Positions 7,552 through 15,412 of a stretch of DNA of 64,000 bases are shown piece after piece (position 1 is the first letter of the stretch; each line of letters starts with the position of its first letter). The stretch lies in contig NZ_CP109190.1 in assembly GCF_041438805.1 (NCBI RefSeq), positions 3,162,001 to 3,226,000 of the forward strand, given 5' to 3'. This DNA comes from Streptomyces sp. NBC_01707 (GTDB taxonomy: Bacteria > Actinomycetota > Actinomycetes > Streptomycetales > Streptomycetaceae). A model generated the notes under the pieces. That model saw only the letters and a program-made list of their open reading frames with translations, made no database searches and had not been told where the DNA came from. A program made the translations under genes and the position numbers.

Positions 7552-8874
7552 TTAGAGGACTACGGGGAGGCTGATGATCAAGCAACGGATGTTGATCTGG
7601 ATGCGGTTGTAGGTCGCTCCGCCAGACCCGCGGCCGAGGGTGACGTCGAACGGGATGACCTCAGAAGCGCCCGGTCCCAAGGGGACGGCGTTGTGGAACT
7701 GCTTCACGGTCTGGGTGTGAATGTCCGTGCTCGTGCTCGACCCGGAGTTGCGGAAGTAGAACATCTCGTCGCTGCCGTTGCCGTACGCGGCACCAGCACC
7801 GGCAGGGAGGTTGAAGTCGACGTCCGCCTCGCGGATCACGACGACCAGCGCCTCATGGCACGGGTCGGGGTTCGTGATCGTCGTCTCGAAGTTGGCGCCG
7901 GGCTGGTCGAATCCCGCTGGCACCGTGAGGTTGTTGTAGTACCGCTCTTCGAAGAACGAGACGTAGCGGACGATCCCGCCGCGCTGCTCCGACCGCAGCC
8001 GACCCGCGCTGTCGGCGTACACAAGGCCAGCGTTGTCGTCGAGGTCGCACGCGTACGGCCACGCGCTGACGGCGGCCTCGACGGGGTCGCCGACAACGCC
8101 GGTACCAGTCAGGCCAGGGCCGACCTCGAGCCCGGCAGCAGCCGGGACGACCAGGCCGTCCGGACCGCACTGGAGTTGGTTGCCTGCGACGGGGTCGAGG
8201 ACCGGGGCCGCAGTGAGCGGGTCACCGGCCGTTCCGTCACCGGTGAGGCTGATGCAGGTTCCGTCGGCGACGACGACTGTGCTCCCCGCAGCCGCGGGTA
8301 CGAACAGCCCGTCATCGCCGCCGACGACGAGGGTGTTGCCCGCGTCGGTCGACAGGTGCGCGGTGACGACGCCGGTCGCGGGGTCGTAGGCCGCACCCGG
8401 GCCGGCTGAGATGCACGGCCGGACGTCGTCACACGTCACCTCGGCGGCGGCCGGTACCAGCAGACCCGTCGGACCGCACTGGAGCTGGTTGCCCGGGTCG
8501 GGGTCGAGGACCGGGGCGGCAGTGAGCGGGTCACCGGCCGTACCGTCGCCGGTCAGGGTGATGCAGGTTCCGTCAGCCACCTCGACCGGGGCGGGGACGG
8601 CGGCGGGCACCATCAGGCCGGTCGGGCCGCACTGGAGCTGATTCCCGGGGTCCGGGTCGATGACCGGTGTGGCGGTCAACGGGGCGCTGGCGGAACCGTC
8701 GCCCGCCAAGGTGATGCAGGTGCTGTCAGCGACCTCGACGGTCGAGGAACCGCCGCCTGCGCTGATCACGTAGGGGGTGTTCGGCTGACCGTTGCCGTCG
8801 ACGGTTACGCCGGTGCCAGCGATGACCGTGCACGCGCATCTGCTGACGCATCCGCATCGGGACAAGGGGATCAT
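7552..8874 (-). CDS. phage tail fibre / receptor-binding protein with internal repeats
   Basis: 440 residues. The first ~290 consist of repeated units of about 50 residues, each carrying VxVADGTCITLTGDG, then PLTAAPVLDP, then NQLQCGPTGLLVPAA; three full copies plus variants are seen, visible in DNA as ~150-bp repeats at about 8160-8740. Each unit has two cysteines. The C-terminal ~150 residues are unique and beta-rich (VRYVSFFEERYYNNLTVPAG), fitting a receptor-binding tip. It follows a copy of the conserved late leader element and the palindrome cluster. Assignment rests on position and repeat style, not on a named family. Confidence 0.6.
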   Translation of the reverse strand: MIPLSRCGCVSRCACTVIAGTGVTVDGNGQPNTPYVISAGGGSSTVEVADSTCITLAGDGSASAPLTATPVIDPDPGNQLQCGPTGLMVPAAVPAPVEVADGTCITLTGDGTAGDPLTAAPVLDPDPGNQLQCGPTGLLVPAAAEVTCDDVRPCISAGPGAAYDPATGVVTAHLSTDAGNTLVVGGDDGLFVPAAAGSTVVVADGTCISLTGDGTAGDPLTAAPVLDPVAGNQLQCGPDGLVVPAAAGLEVGPGLTGTGVVGDPVEAAVSAWPYACDLDDNAGLVYADSAGRLRSEQRGGIVRYVSFFEERYYNNLTVPAGFDQPGANFETTITNPDPCHEALVVVIREADVDFNLPAGAGAAYGNGSDEMFYFRNSGSSTSTDIHTQTVKQFHNAVPLGPGASEVIPFDVTLGRGSGGATYNRIQINIRCLIISLPVVL

Positions 8875-8895
8875 CTCCGCACTCTTCGGAGGTCC

Positions 8896-8928
8896 GCCCG
8901 GCCCACAACCAGCAGCGACGCAAGTCTA
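8896..8928 (-). promoter_or_regulatory. late promoter/leader element, copy 1
   Basis: On the minus strand: -10-like TAGACT (8928-8923), then 5 bases, then the conserved 22-bp leader (8917-8896) containing GCTGCTGGTTGTGGGCC. The start codon of the fibre gene is 21 bases further on. The four TGTCCGGACA palindromes begin 9 bases upstream of this -10. Confidence 0.65.
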
Positions 8929-8937
8929 GATCAGGGC

Positions 8938-9046
8938 TGTCCGGACACGTTCACCGTTGTCCGGACAGCTCCTGTCCAGGCGTCCGCACTGTGTCCGGAC
9001 ACCGGCTGGCTGCACGGCCCGGACCTGCACGGACACTGTCCGGACA
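8938..9046. promoter_or_regulatory. cluster of four TGTCCGGACA palindromes
   Basis: The perfect 10-bp palindrome TGTCCGGACA occurs at 8938-8947, 8958-8967, 8992-9001 and 9037-9046, inside the 174-bp gap between two tail genes. Imperfect relatives (TGTCCAGG, CCCGGACC) lie between them. The nearest copy is just upstream of the -10 box of late promoter copy 1, where an activator or repressor would bind. This is the only sizeable noncoding gap in the tail-tip region. Confidence 0.6.
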
Positions 9047-9048
9047 TG

Positions 9049-9771
9049 TCAGCCGTACAGCTCGATGAACACGAGGCCGTTGCCGCCGTCGGTCCCTGGC
9101 TGCGCTGTGCCGTTGATGGATACCGCCCCGCCTGCGCCGCCGCCCCAGCCGCGCGAGGTGCCACCGACGCCGTTCGTCGCGCGACCATAGCCACCGTGGC
9201 CGAGATGGGAGGCACCGCCCATCCCCGCCAGGCCCGACGTGCCACTCAGCCGAATAGCGCCCTCACCAGCGCCGCCGCCCATCGCGATCGTGCCGGCCCC
9301 TCCGAACGCCCCGGCAACACCGCTCGCAGTGGTGGCGCCGGTGCCCGTCGTCATACCCGCCGAGCCGCCGTCACCACCGGTCGCAGTCACCAGGCCACCG
9401 AACGAGGAGCCGCCGCCCGCCACACCCGGGTTGTTGCCGTTCCCTCCTGCACCCCCAGCGCCGACCACAACGGTCTCCACAGCGCCGAGGAGCGACGCTT
9501 CGATGAGCGACATGGAATATCCGCCGCCCGCGCCGCCCGGTCGGAAGATGGCCTCGGCCGGGTCGCTGTCTGCACCGGCCGACCCTCCGCCCCCGGCCTG
9601 GACGTGAGCCCTGACCCGGGCCAGCCACGGGTAGTCGGACTTCTCGAACTGGAAGGTCCCGGGGCTGCCGAAGGTCACGACCTGACGGGGCCCCATAGTC
9701 CCGGGGACCAGGCACAGTTCGCCCTCGTCGTTCACCTCGAAGTACTCGCCGCACGCGCACACCTGGGCCAC
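9049..9771 (-). CDS. glycine-rich phage tail fibre protein
   Basis: 240 residues from the GTG at 9771 (GGAG eight bases before); the alternative GTG at 9786 is closer to the leader than at any other copy. Residues 1-70 are a conserved attachment part with CACGEYF. From there to the end the protein is mostly Gly, Ala and Ser in polyglycine-like runs (GGAGGGY, GAGGAGG, GGAGGAV) and finishes with GNGLVFIELYG, the closing strand typical of glycine-rich tail-tip adhesins. It probably contacts the host surface. It is preceded by late leader copy 2 and followed by the palindrome cluster. Confidence 0.7.
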   Translation of the reverse strand: MAQVCACGEYFEVNDEGELCLVPGTMGPRQVVTFGSPGTFQFEKSDYPWLARVRAHVQAGGGGSAGADSDPAEAIFRPGGAGGGYSMSLIEASLLGAVETVVVGAGGAGGNGNNPGVAGGGSSFGGLVTATGGDGGSAGMTTGTGATTASGVAGAFGGAGTIAMGGGAGEGAIRLSGTSGLAGMGGASHLGHGGYGRATNGVGGTSRGWGGGAGGAVSINGTAQPGTDGGNGLVFIELYG

Positions 9772-9797
9772 AGAACCACTCCACACTCACGTAGCGG

Positions 9798-9832
9798 GCC
9801 CGGCCCAAAACCAGCGGCGCCCCAGCAGGTTA
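9798..9832 (-). promoter_or_regulatory. late promoter/leader element, copy 2
   Basis: Minus strand: TAACCT (9832-9827) as -10, a 7-base gap, then the 22-bp leader (9819-9798) with GCCGCTGGTTTTGGGCC. The -10 overlaps the stop codon of the gene upstream. The GTG at 9771 is 26 bases downstream. Confidence 0.65.
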
Positions 9833-10273
9833 GCCCAGGCTGTCGGGGCGTGGCGTAGCCGTCAGGTGGACCGCGATCCCGCCCGCAGGGACCGCCTCCC
9901 CTGCCGACCAGAGCCACATCCGTACGGCCACCCGCAACGGGGTCGCCTCCTCGATGACCGTGGTGAGGAGCGCCGGTGTCTCGCCCTGGTCGACCGGGAG
10001 CGCTGTGACGACCGGCTGTCCGGGCAGAGGCTCCGCAAGCGCCCACAGGGCGCGGCCGTCCTCACCGGTGACCACGATCGTGACGGCCGGCGGACCACCG
10101 GGCGGACCCGTCGGGCCGGTCTTGCCGCGCGGCCCCTCCACCCCTGGCAGGCCCTCGGCGCCACGGCGCCCTTTGCCGTACTGCAGCATCCTCGTACGCC
10201 GGTCCAGGTCCCGCAGGACCCCGGTGAGCGGACTCGCCGTTGTCCGCCTCGTCGCCGACCCTCTCAGCGCCAT
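9830..10273 (-). CDS. phage minor tail protein with short collagen-like segment
   Basis: 147 residues. A basic N-terminus is followed by a collagen-like Gly-x-x run (GLPGVEGPRGKTGPTGPPGG, about residues 41-60) and a beta-rich C-terminal half. Such Gly-x-x stretches make triple-helical stalks in phage fibres. It starts 1 base after the stop of the upstream minor tail gene (TGACATG), so it is coupled to it. Exact place in the tail tip is unknown. Confidence 0.6.
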   Translation of the reverse strand: MALRGSATRRTTASPLTGVLRDLDRRTRMLQYGKGRRGAEGLPGVEGPRGKTGPTGPPGGPPAVTIVVTGEDGRALWALAEPLPGQPVVTALPVDQGETPALLTTVIEEATPLRVAVRMWLWSAGEAVPAGGIAVHLTATPRPDSLG

Positions 10274-10274
10274 G

Positions 10275-11279
10275 TCACGCCCCAGCCGGTGTCAGTTGCA
10301 CGGACACCCGTTCACCGTCGCCGTCCTCGACGACCTTCAGCCCGAGGATCTTGAGCGCTTGCCCGATGTTCCGGCACGTCGAGGTGGTCATCACGTCCAC
10401 GCACCACCCGGGTACCAGCGAGGCGATGTCGACCGCGGCCTCCGGCGAGAGCGTCGTCTGCTGGGAGTCGACGAATACCGGTGCCGGCGAGGAGGTCCGC
10501 AGCCGCGACCGGGCGGCGGCCTCCGCCGACGGGGAGTCCAGGATCGACGTCTCTTCGACGTACCGCTCCAGCAGGCCGTAGTACGAGTGCTTGCCGCCGG
10601 CCTCGGCCAGGACGTCGTCCCGGCCCTGGACAATCCATCGCGTCGCGAGGGCGAGACCGTCCTCGACGATGACCAGCCCGTCAGGGAAGTCCGCATCTGT
10701 CAGCGATCCAACCCGGCCGCAGAAGTCCTCTGGCATCAGCAGGATGCGGGAGCCCACCGCGGTGTAGTCGAGGCCGGTCGCCGCCAGGTCCCGAAGGTGG
10801 TCGCCGGTCTGCCCGATGTTCTGCTCGTACTCCCGATTGCCACGGATTCGGGTTGGGGCGACGACCTGCACACTGTGCCCGGGATCGTCGGGACGAAAGC
10901 CGTCCTCGATCAGCCACTCAGCGATGTTCGACAAGTCCCGGCCGATGAACTCCCGCGACTCGTGCGGTACTCGCCGGTCCAGCCAGGCAAGGATGTCGAA
11001 GGCGCGGACCCCGACCGTGCCGTCCGCGTTCCACTCCGGGACAACGCACGGTCCTTCCCAGCAGGCCCGACCATTGCGGTAGATGACCAGGTCGTGCCGC
11101 CAACTGCGGACTCGGCCCATGGCCTCACAGCAGTCGCCGTCGGGCTGAACAACGATCCTCGCCTCGGACACGTCGTCCAACGTGCGCTGCCATTCCACTT
11201 CCAGCAGCACATCAGCGTTCGCAACGACCGCGCCATCCCGGTCGACGATCCTCGCCGTATGCCGGCCGCACCCGAGCAT
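10275..11279 (-). CDS. phage minor tail protein (tail-tip/hub type)
   Basis: 334 residues, with conserved features of siphovirus tail-associated proteins of actinophages: an N-terminal DVLLEVEWQRTLDDVSEARIVV, GRACWEGPCVVPEW, the GVRAFDILAWLDRR strand and helix, and a later GWCVDVMTT segment that resembles ReqiPepy6 gp37-like hub proteins. These sit between the distal tail protein and the fibres. Its own late leader (copy 3) lies upstream. The TniBQ transposon begins only 13 bases beyond that leader's -10 box, so the gene has been cut off from the upstream tail genes. Confidence 0.7.
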   Translation of the reverse strand: MLGCGRHTARIVDRDGAVVANADVLLEVEWQRTLDDVSEARIVVQPDGDCCEAMGRVRSWRHDLVIYRNGRACWEGPCVVPEWNADGTVGVRAFDILAWLDRRVPHESREFIGRDLSNIAEWLIEDGFRPDDPGHSVQVVAPTRIRGNREYEQNIGQTGDHLRDLAATGLDYTAVGSRILLMPEDFCGRVGSLTDADFPDGLVIVEDGLALATRWIVQGRDDVLAEAGGKHSYYGLLERYVEETSILDSPSAEAAARSRLRTSSPAPVFVDSQQTTLSPEAAVDIASLVPGWCVDVMTTSTCRNIGQALKILGLKVVEDGDGERVSVQLTPAGA

Positions 11280-11305
11280 GGAGGCACTCCTCTTTGCGGA
11301 GGGGC

Positions 11306-11338
11306 GCCCGGCCCAGAACCAGCGGCGCCACCAGCCTA
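11306..11338 (-). promoter_or_regulatory. late promoter/leader element, copy 3
   Basis: Minus strand: TAGGCT (11338-11333), a 5-base gap, then the leader (11327-11306) with GCCGCTGGTTCTGGGCC; the ATG is 26 bases on. The transposon end at 11352 falls where a -35 box or upstream element would lie, so this copy may be impaired. Confidence 0.65.
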
Positions 11339-11438
11339 CGGCGTGCCTCGTTGTAGGATCTCGCGATCCGTGGCGGAGAGCAGCCCTCTGACCAGCGGGT
11401 CCCTGAGCCGTCTCAGCTTTCGTCCGCGTTCCTGTGTC

Positions 11439-12023
11439 TCAGTTTCTTGGCATTTCCTCAGGCCCCACCCGCGCTGACCACTCGGCCTGAGTCGTGGCTC
11501 GGTTGATGCGGCTGACGATCTCCTTCTTTGAGGCCGCGTCCAAGGTCTCTGGAAGCCGGTCGAAGGTGTCCGGGAGAACGTCGAGGAGCCCCCAGATCTC
11601 TTCGCCGGTGGTGACGGTCAGAAGCAGCTGGCACCGCCACTGTGGCGACACTTCGGGACGGTGTCGCAGCTGGTGCACGATCGTGGGGAAGAGGTAGTGC
11701 GTCGCTTCTGCGGCGAGGTGCTTCCGTAGCCAGGGGACGGGGAGCCGCTGGCTGAAGCCGAGCGTGGCGGCCTCTTTTTCGAGGTCGAGAAGCTGGTTGG
11801 TGTCGACGGCTCGGACAGTGCGGGGCAGAGCTGAGGCCATGGCGTGATGATGGCAGGAAGACGTGGCGATGCCGAGCGGTGAGCGGAGCCGGGATTCGAT
11901 CTGCTGGCGGGCGCGGGTCCGGGCTTCTCGAATCGAAACCGGCACCGACTCCTGCCGCCTGTCCCGTGCTCGTGCAACAGGTGGCTTCGACAACGTCCTG
12001 ACCCGTACGAATGCGAATCTCAC
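11439..12023 (-). CDS. hypothetical transposon cargo protein
   Basis: 194 residues from a GTG that overlaps the TGA of the S1-domain gene (GTGA), so the two are coupled. The N-terminal third is Arg-rich. The middle and end look globular (LLDLEKEAATLGFSQRLP, VPWLRKHLAAEATHYLFP, EEIWGLLDVLPDTFDRLP). I recognise no family. Its 3' end is within 90 bases of the left end of the transposon and runs into the inner transposase-binding repeats. Confidence 0.5.
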   Translation of the reverse strand: MRFAFVRVRTLSKPPVARARDRRQESVPVSIREARTRARQQIESRLRSPLGIATSSCHHHAMASALPRTVRAVDTNQLLDLEKEAATLGFSQRLPVPWLRKHLAAEATHYLFPTIVHQLRHRPEVSPQWRCQLLLTVTTGEEIWGLLDVLPDTFDRLPETLDAASKKEIVSRINRATTQAEWSARVGPEEMPRN

Positions 12024-12544
12024 GGGCGAAGGGACAGTAGAATCCGACGTTTCACGAGGTTAATGGCGACCACCTCCACCGCGACCTCGTCGCCGACCTG
12101 CACGGCGCTTTCCGGGGGATCAGTAGTGCGGCCTGCAAGGTCTGGCCACGGGACCAGCCCCACGCAGTGTTCATTAACTCGGACGAACGCGCCGATCTTC
12201 ACAAGCTTCTCCACTCGACCTATGACGACACAGCCGAGTTGCGTCCGAGCGAACTCTGGCAGCGGGTCCGCGTGGAGCGCCTTGAGCGACAGCGCGCACC
12301 GCTCCCGGTCCAGATCGACATCCGGGACGACGACGGTCACCTCCTGGCCGATCTCCACGATGTCTGACACCGCCTCGACATGAGTCCAGGTCAACTCGGC
12401 CACGCTGACCAGGCCGTCCAGACCTCCGATGTCGACGAACGCGCCAAACGGTTCGATCGCTGAAACGACGCCTTTGCAGACCTGGCCCGCCTTCAACCCC
12501 TCCAGCGTCGCCCGGCGAACCTGCTCTCTGGACGTCTCCGCCAT
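12020..12544 (-). CDS. S1 domain RNA-binding protein (two S1 repeats)
   Basis: 174 residues from the ATG at 12544, which has GGAAGGAG ahead of it. Two S1/OB-fold domains follow each other: about 20-90 (GQVCKGVVSAIEPFGAFVDI) and 108-172 (GCVVIGRVEKLVKIGAFVRV). S1 domains bind RNA, as in ribosomal protein S1. The pair is clearly homologous to the C-terminal half of the gene at 15413-16924, sharing the SLKALH-DP joint between the domains. As transposon cargo beside immunity-like genes its target is unknown. Confidence 0.82.
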   Translation of the reverse strand: MAETSREQVRRATLEGLKAGQVCKGVVSAIEPFGAFVDIGGLDGLVSVAELTWTHVEAVSDIVEIGQEVTVVVPDVDLDRERCALSLKALHADPLPEFARTQLGCVVIGRVEKLVKIGAFVRVNEHCVGLVPWPDLAGRTTDPPESAVQVGDEVAVEVVAINLVKRRILLSLRP

Positions 12545-12835
12545 CCTCACTCCTTCCTGAGCGAATCCAACCGAGTGAAGCCCCTTGTCCCGTCTCATTA
12601 GATCTTGCAGGGGCGGCGCCGTTGACCTGCGGGGTGACAGGTTGAATCGCGACTTCCTGGTGGAATGACGAGGCGTCGCGGAAGCCCCGTGGGCGGTGCC
12701 TATGGGGTGTCTCATGGATCATGGCGAGGGTGCTGCCGCCTGAGCAGGGCCTTGTCAGGACGGCGAGACGCTTGAGGGCCGGTTTCGCACTGCAGATGGC
12801 AGTTTCCTGATCAGGGGCCGCAGCAGTGGATGCGC

Positions 12836-13162
12836 TCAGGAAGGATGTCGCCGCTGCCGATCCTGAAGCTGCCGACGGGCGGTCGACCAAACGATGTCGA
12901 ACTCATTGGCTGACAGCCACTGCGGGTCGTGCCCTTCCCACTCAGAGATGGGTGGTTCCGCGGTCAGGCCGTAGACACTCTCGTATTCAGCCAGCCGACC
13001 GTCCCTTTGGGCTTCTTGCCACTCGGCCAGCGAGGCAGCGGCAAATGCCTTGCTCCCGGGCTCCTGCAACTCGACTTGCCGGATCACGTACCCATCGGTG
13101 TCCAACTCGAAGTAGAAGCAGACGGCTTCCTCGTCCCAGAAGCAGCGAACCCAGCGTGTCAC
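12836..13162 (-). CDS. small hypothetical protein, transposon cargo
   Basis: 108 residues from a GTG overlapping the TGA of the gene before it (GTGA). The beginning (VRCFWDEEAVCFYFELDTDGYVIRQVEL) is a beta hairpin with Cys, Trp and acidic residues, and the second half is helical and ends basic. The style is that of many small immunity-like proteins of streptomycetes. A stretch of about 290 bases downstream (12545-12835) holds no convincing gene. Confidence 0.6.
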   Translation of the reverse strand: MTRWVRCFWDEEAVCFYFELDTDGYVIRQVELQEPGSKAFAAASLAEWQEAQRDGRLAEYESVYGLTAEPPISEWEGHDPQWLSANEFDIVWSTARRQLQDRQRRHPS

Positions 13163-13503
13163 TGGTTCACCGTGTCGAAGGGCTCGTCGTGCCAGCGCCA
13201 GCCGGCGGTGCCGTCGTCGTGGATGTGCAGCATGAACTCAGCGACCGGGCTGCCGTCGGGAAACGTCATGGTGAGCGCACTTCGGATCTGGGTGTAGTAG
13301 GCGTCTGCCTGCTCCCACTCCTCCTCGTCGACAGCCCGCTCTTGCTCAGCGAAGAGGGGACGGAACTCTTCAAAGCCAGGAAGTGTCTCGACTTCGGTGT
13401 GGGTCCAGGGCATGTCGGCACCGGTCACGGTCAGCCGGGCAATCTCCTGGTCGCCGTGGTGGAGCCGCCAGATACTGCCGGTGGTCAGGTTCGGGTTGGT
13501 CAT
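13159..13503 (-). CDS. small hypothetical protein, transposon cargo
   Basis: 114 residues from the ATG at 13503; a longer frame reaches 13578 but has no better site. It is a beta-rich, acidic protein: SIWRLHHGDQEIARLTVTGADMPW, then an EEEWEQADAYYTQIRSAL helix and a closing FMLHIHDDGTAGWRWHDEPF. I know such proteins only as uncharacterised streptomycete families often found by toxin-immunity genes. It is coupled to the 108-residue gene downstream. Confidence 0.6.
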   Translation of the reverse strand: MTNPNLTTGSIWRLHHGDQEIARLTVTGADMPWTHTEVETLPGFEEFRPLFAEQERAVDEEEWEQADAYYTQIRSALTMTFPDGSPVAEFMLHIHDDGTAGWRWHDEPFDTVNQ

Positions 13504-13562
13504 ATCCCCATGATGGCGATCACCACTGACAAGCGGGGAGTGAGATCGTGGCATCTTTTCGA

Positions 13563-14390
13563 TCATGGGCACGGCCATCTCCCGCAGCGGAAGCTGGTGG
13601 GGGCGATGCTGAGGCGCTGTGCCGCTTCGGTGGGCAGTTGGGGGTGGTCTCGCCAGTGTGCCGAGGAGAACAGGCTGGCGAGAACGACGGCTTCGGGGTA
13701 GGTGACCAGTTCGATCCGGGCCTCGGAGGGACGGTGGGGATCACCGAACGGATCTTCGCCCAGCACGTCGAGGCGACGCTTCCAGCACTGACGAAGGGAC
13801 TCACCGCCGCTATCGCTGGTGAACCACCTGTTCAGTCGGTCACGGGCGTCGATGTAGGCCAGCGCGGTGGAGGGATGGGTGCCCCGGCGGACGATCCGGC
13901 GGTGCCGGAGATTGGCCCGCAGAACCTCCGGCAGCCGCGTCAGGTCGTGCTGTTCATCGCCGAGGAGCCAGCGGTGATGCCGATGGCAGACGCCTTCATG
14001 GTGGGGCGTGCTGCGGACGACGAGACCGCGGATGTGCCGACGGGCCATGCAGAGGCGGCAGGCCGGGCGGCGCCGCGGCTCGACGACCTCCTCGGTGGCG
14101 GACAACGGAAGCCGCCGGACCGGGTCGCCGATCAAGCCGAGCGACGGCATCGCGCGGATCAGGGTGGACGGGCTCCGGCCGGTCAGCACAGCGAGCCGGG
14201 AGAGGCCATCTGGGGTCCAGTAACCGACTCGGTTGTCGACGCGGCGGTGCTGCCGCGACGGGCCGATCAGGGAGGAAAGGTAGCCGATGGTGAGGTGGTT
14301 GGCGTCGGCGAGCCGGTTCAGGTAGGAGCCGATGGTCTCGCGATGGACGGGCGGCAGCGCGAGCGGCAGGGACCGCAGCCCGGTGGTCAC
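13563..14390 (-). CDS. tniQ: TniQ-family transposition target-selection protein
   Basis: 275 residues from a GTG overlapping the tniB stop (GTGA). The TniQ signature is clear: a start PLALPPVHRETIGSYLNRLADAN, then TPDGLSRLAVLTGRSPSTLIRAMP, and a zinc-finger-like CRLCMARR ... CHRHHRWL (C-x2-C with C-x2-H). TniQ/TnsD proteins help Tn5053- and Tn7-type transposons choose a target. The extreme C-terminus (CGRWPCP) looks atypical, so the end may be altered. It is next to a truncated tniB and lacks a tniA partner. Confidence 0.85.
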   Translation of the reverse strand: MTTGLRSLPLALPPVHRETIGSYLNRLADANHLTIGYLSSLIGPSRQHRRVDNRVGYWTPDGLSRLAVLTGRSPSTLIRAMPSLGLIGDPVRRLPLSATEEVVEPRRRPACRLCMARRHIRGLVVRSTPHHEGVCHRHHRWLLGDEQHDLTRLPEVLRANLRHRRIVRRGTHPSTALAYIDARDRLNRWFTSDSGGESLRQCWKRRLDVLGEDPFGDPHRPSEARIELVTYPEAVVLASLFSSAHWRDHPQLPTEAAQRLSIAPTSFRCGRWPCP

Positions 14391-14998
14391 GCGATGCGCT
14401 TCTCGCCGCGAGTCCGTCGCCGGCGTGCGCGAGGAATGTTCTGCTGTTCCGCGCCCTCGTCCAGGTCGACCCGTTCCAGCGAGGCTTTGGTGATCTTCTC
14501 GCTGCCGTCGAGGATGGCGTCCAGGGCGGCCTCGCGGACGAGGTGGGACAGACTGCCGATCATGCCGCCGGTGCGGTCGTGCAGGTAGGCGCTCAGCTTC
14601 AGCAAGGTGCCCGGCCGGTGGGCGTGCAGCCGCAAGGACTCCTCCAGCGTCGCCACGAGTGATCGCCAGGAGTCGCGCTGTTCCCCGGTCTTGTGACGGA
14701 ACGGACTGGTGGGAATGAGGGTGTAGCGGCTGGCGATCTGTCCGCCCCGGCGCCCGGCGAACAACCCCGTTCCCTCGACGTCGACGCCGGCCAGGACGAA
14801 GGTCGCCGGGATGCGCTCGGACAGGTACTTGATCTGGTCGGATGCCTCGGCGCCGACCCGCGTACCGATGTCGAGATTGTGCAGCTCGTCGATGAGCACG
14901 AGACGGCAGCCGAGGGTGCAGAGCAGGTCACAGACCTTGTTGGTGACCTCGACCTGGCTGAAGCGCGACGGCAGCGGCAGGCCGATGCCGTGTTGGAG
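14387..14998 (-). pseudogene. tniB: TniB-like AAA+ ATPase, 5'-truncated
   Basis: The C-terminal about 200 residues of a TniB ATPase are present: GLPLPSRFSQVEVTNKVCDL, Walker B CRLVLIDELHNL, SDQIKYLSERIPATFVLAGV, and a C-terminal helical lid. The homologous reading stops near 14990. The Walker A part and start are missing, and in their place the plus-strand gene at 15008 begins. The open frame continues to 15355 but that portion reads as the antisense of the other gene. TniB couples ATP use to transposase recruitment, so this copy cannot be functional. Confidence 0.75.
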
Positions 14999-15007
14999 GA
15001 TCACGCC

Positions 15008-15343
15008 ATGCTGATTGCAACTGATGAGGCAGGGCGCGTGGTGAAGAAGCCCTCGAAGCCGGCGATAGGCAGGATGCTGGCCAACCTCCAGCGCGGAAAC
15101 GCGCATCTGGTCCTGGAGCGCGCGGAGGATGCCCTGGAGGGCAGCTGGTATGTCCAGGTGCTGCTTCGTGACGACAACACGTACCAACTCGAATTCCGGG
15201 ACGGCGTGGCGGCCGAGCACTATCAAACACGGACGATCTCCCAGGAGAAGGTCCTGACCGCCCTGCTCGGCTGGGCTGCCGGCAAGGCGGACTGGAGGGG
15301 CGAGTTCATGTGGAACAACATCGGCTCGGAATTCGAGATCTGA
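15008..15343 (+). CDS. small conserved protein, possibly immunity-like
   Basis: 111 residues from the ATG at 15008, which has a perfect GGAGGA seven bases upstream. The core (HLVLERAEDALEGSWYVQVLL, then DNTYQLEFRDG, then VLTALLGWAAGKADWRGEFMW) is a pattern I associate with uncharacterised streptomycete proteins found near secreted toxins and their immunity genes. The first bases of this gene replace the lost start of tniB, so the junction at about 15000 is a recombination scar. It is followed in the same direction by the S1-domain gene. Confidence 0.65.
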   Translation: MLIATDEAGRVVKKPSKPAIGRMLANLQRGNAHLVLERAEDALEGSWYVQVLLRDDNTYQLEFRDGVAAEHYQTRTISQEKVLTALLGWAAGKADWRGEFMWNNIGSEFEI

Positions 15344-15354
15344 GTGCTTGGCCA

Positions 15355-15384
15355 CTCAGTGCGTAGTGGCATTTCCTCGGGCCG
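15355..15384 (+). repeat. internal copy of a transposon-end-like sequence
   Basis: CTCAGT ... GTGGCATTTCCTCGGGCC here resembles CTCAGTTTCTTGGCATTTCCTCAGGCC at the left transposon end (11441-11466); the stretch from TGGCATTTCCTC onward matches in all but one base. It may be the end of an older insertion, meaning the 15.4-18.9 kb part was a separate element joined to the tniBQ part. Confidence 0.4.
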
Positions 15385-15412
15385 CGTCTGACCCGTACGG
15401 GAAGATGGGGGC

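Noticed and set aside
8160..8740. ~150-bp repeats as a mobile repeat
   Set aside because: They are internal modules of the tail fibre gene in one reading frame.
14693..15007. Upstream extension of the plus-strand frame ending at 15343
   Set aside because: This part is antisense to the conserved tniB sequence; the real start is the ATG at 15008 with a perfect ribosome site.
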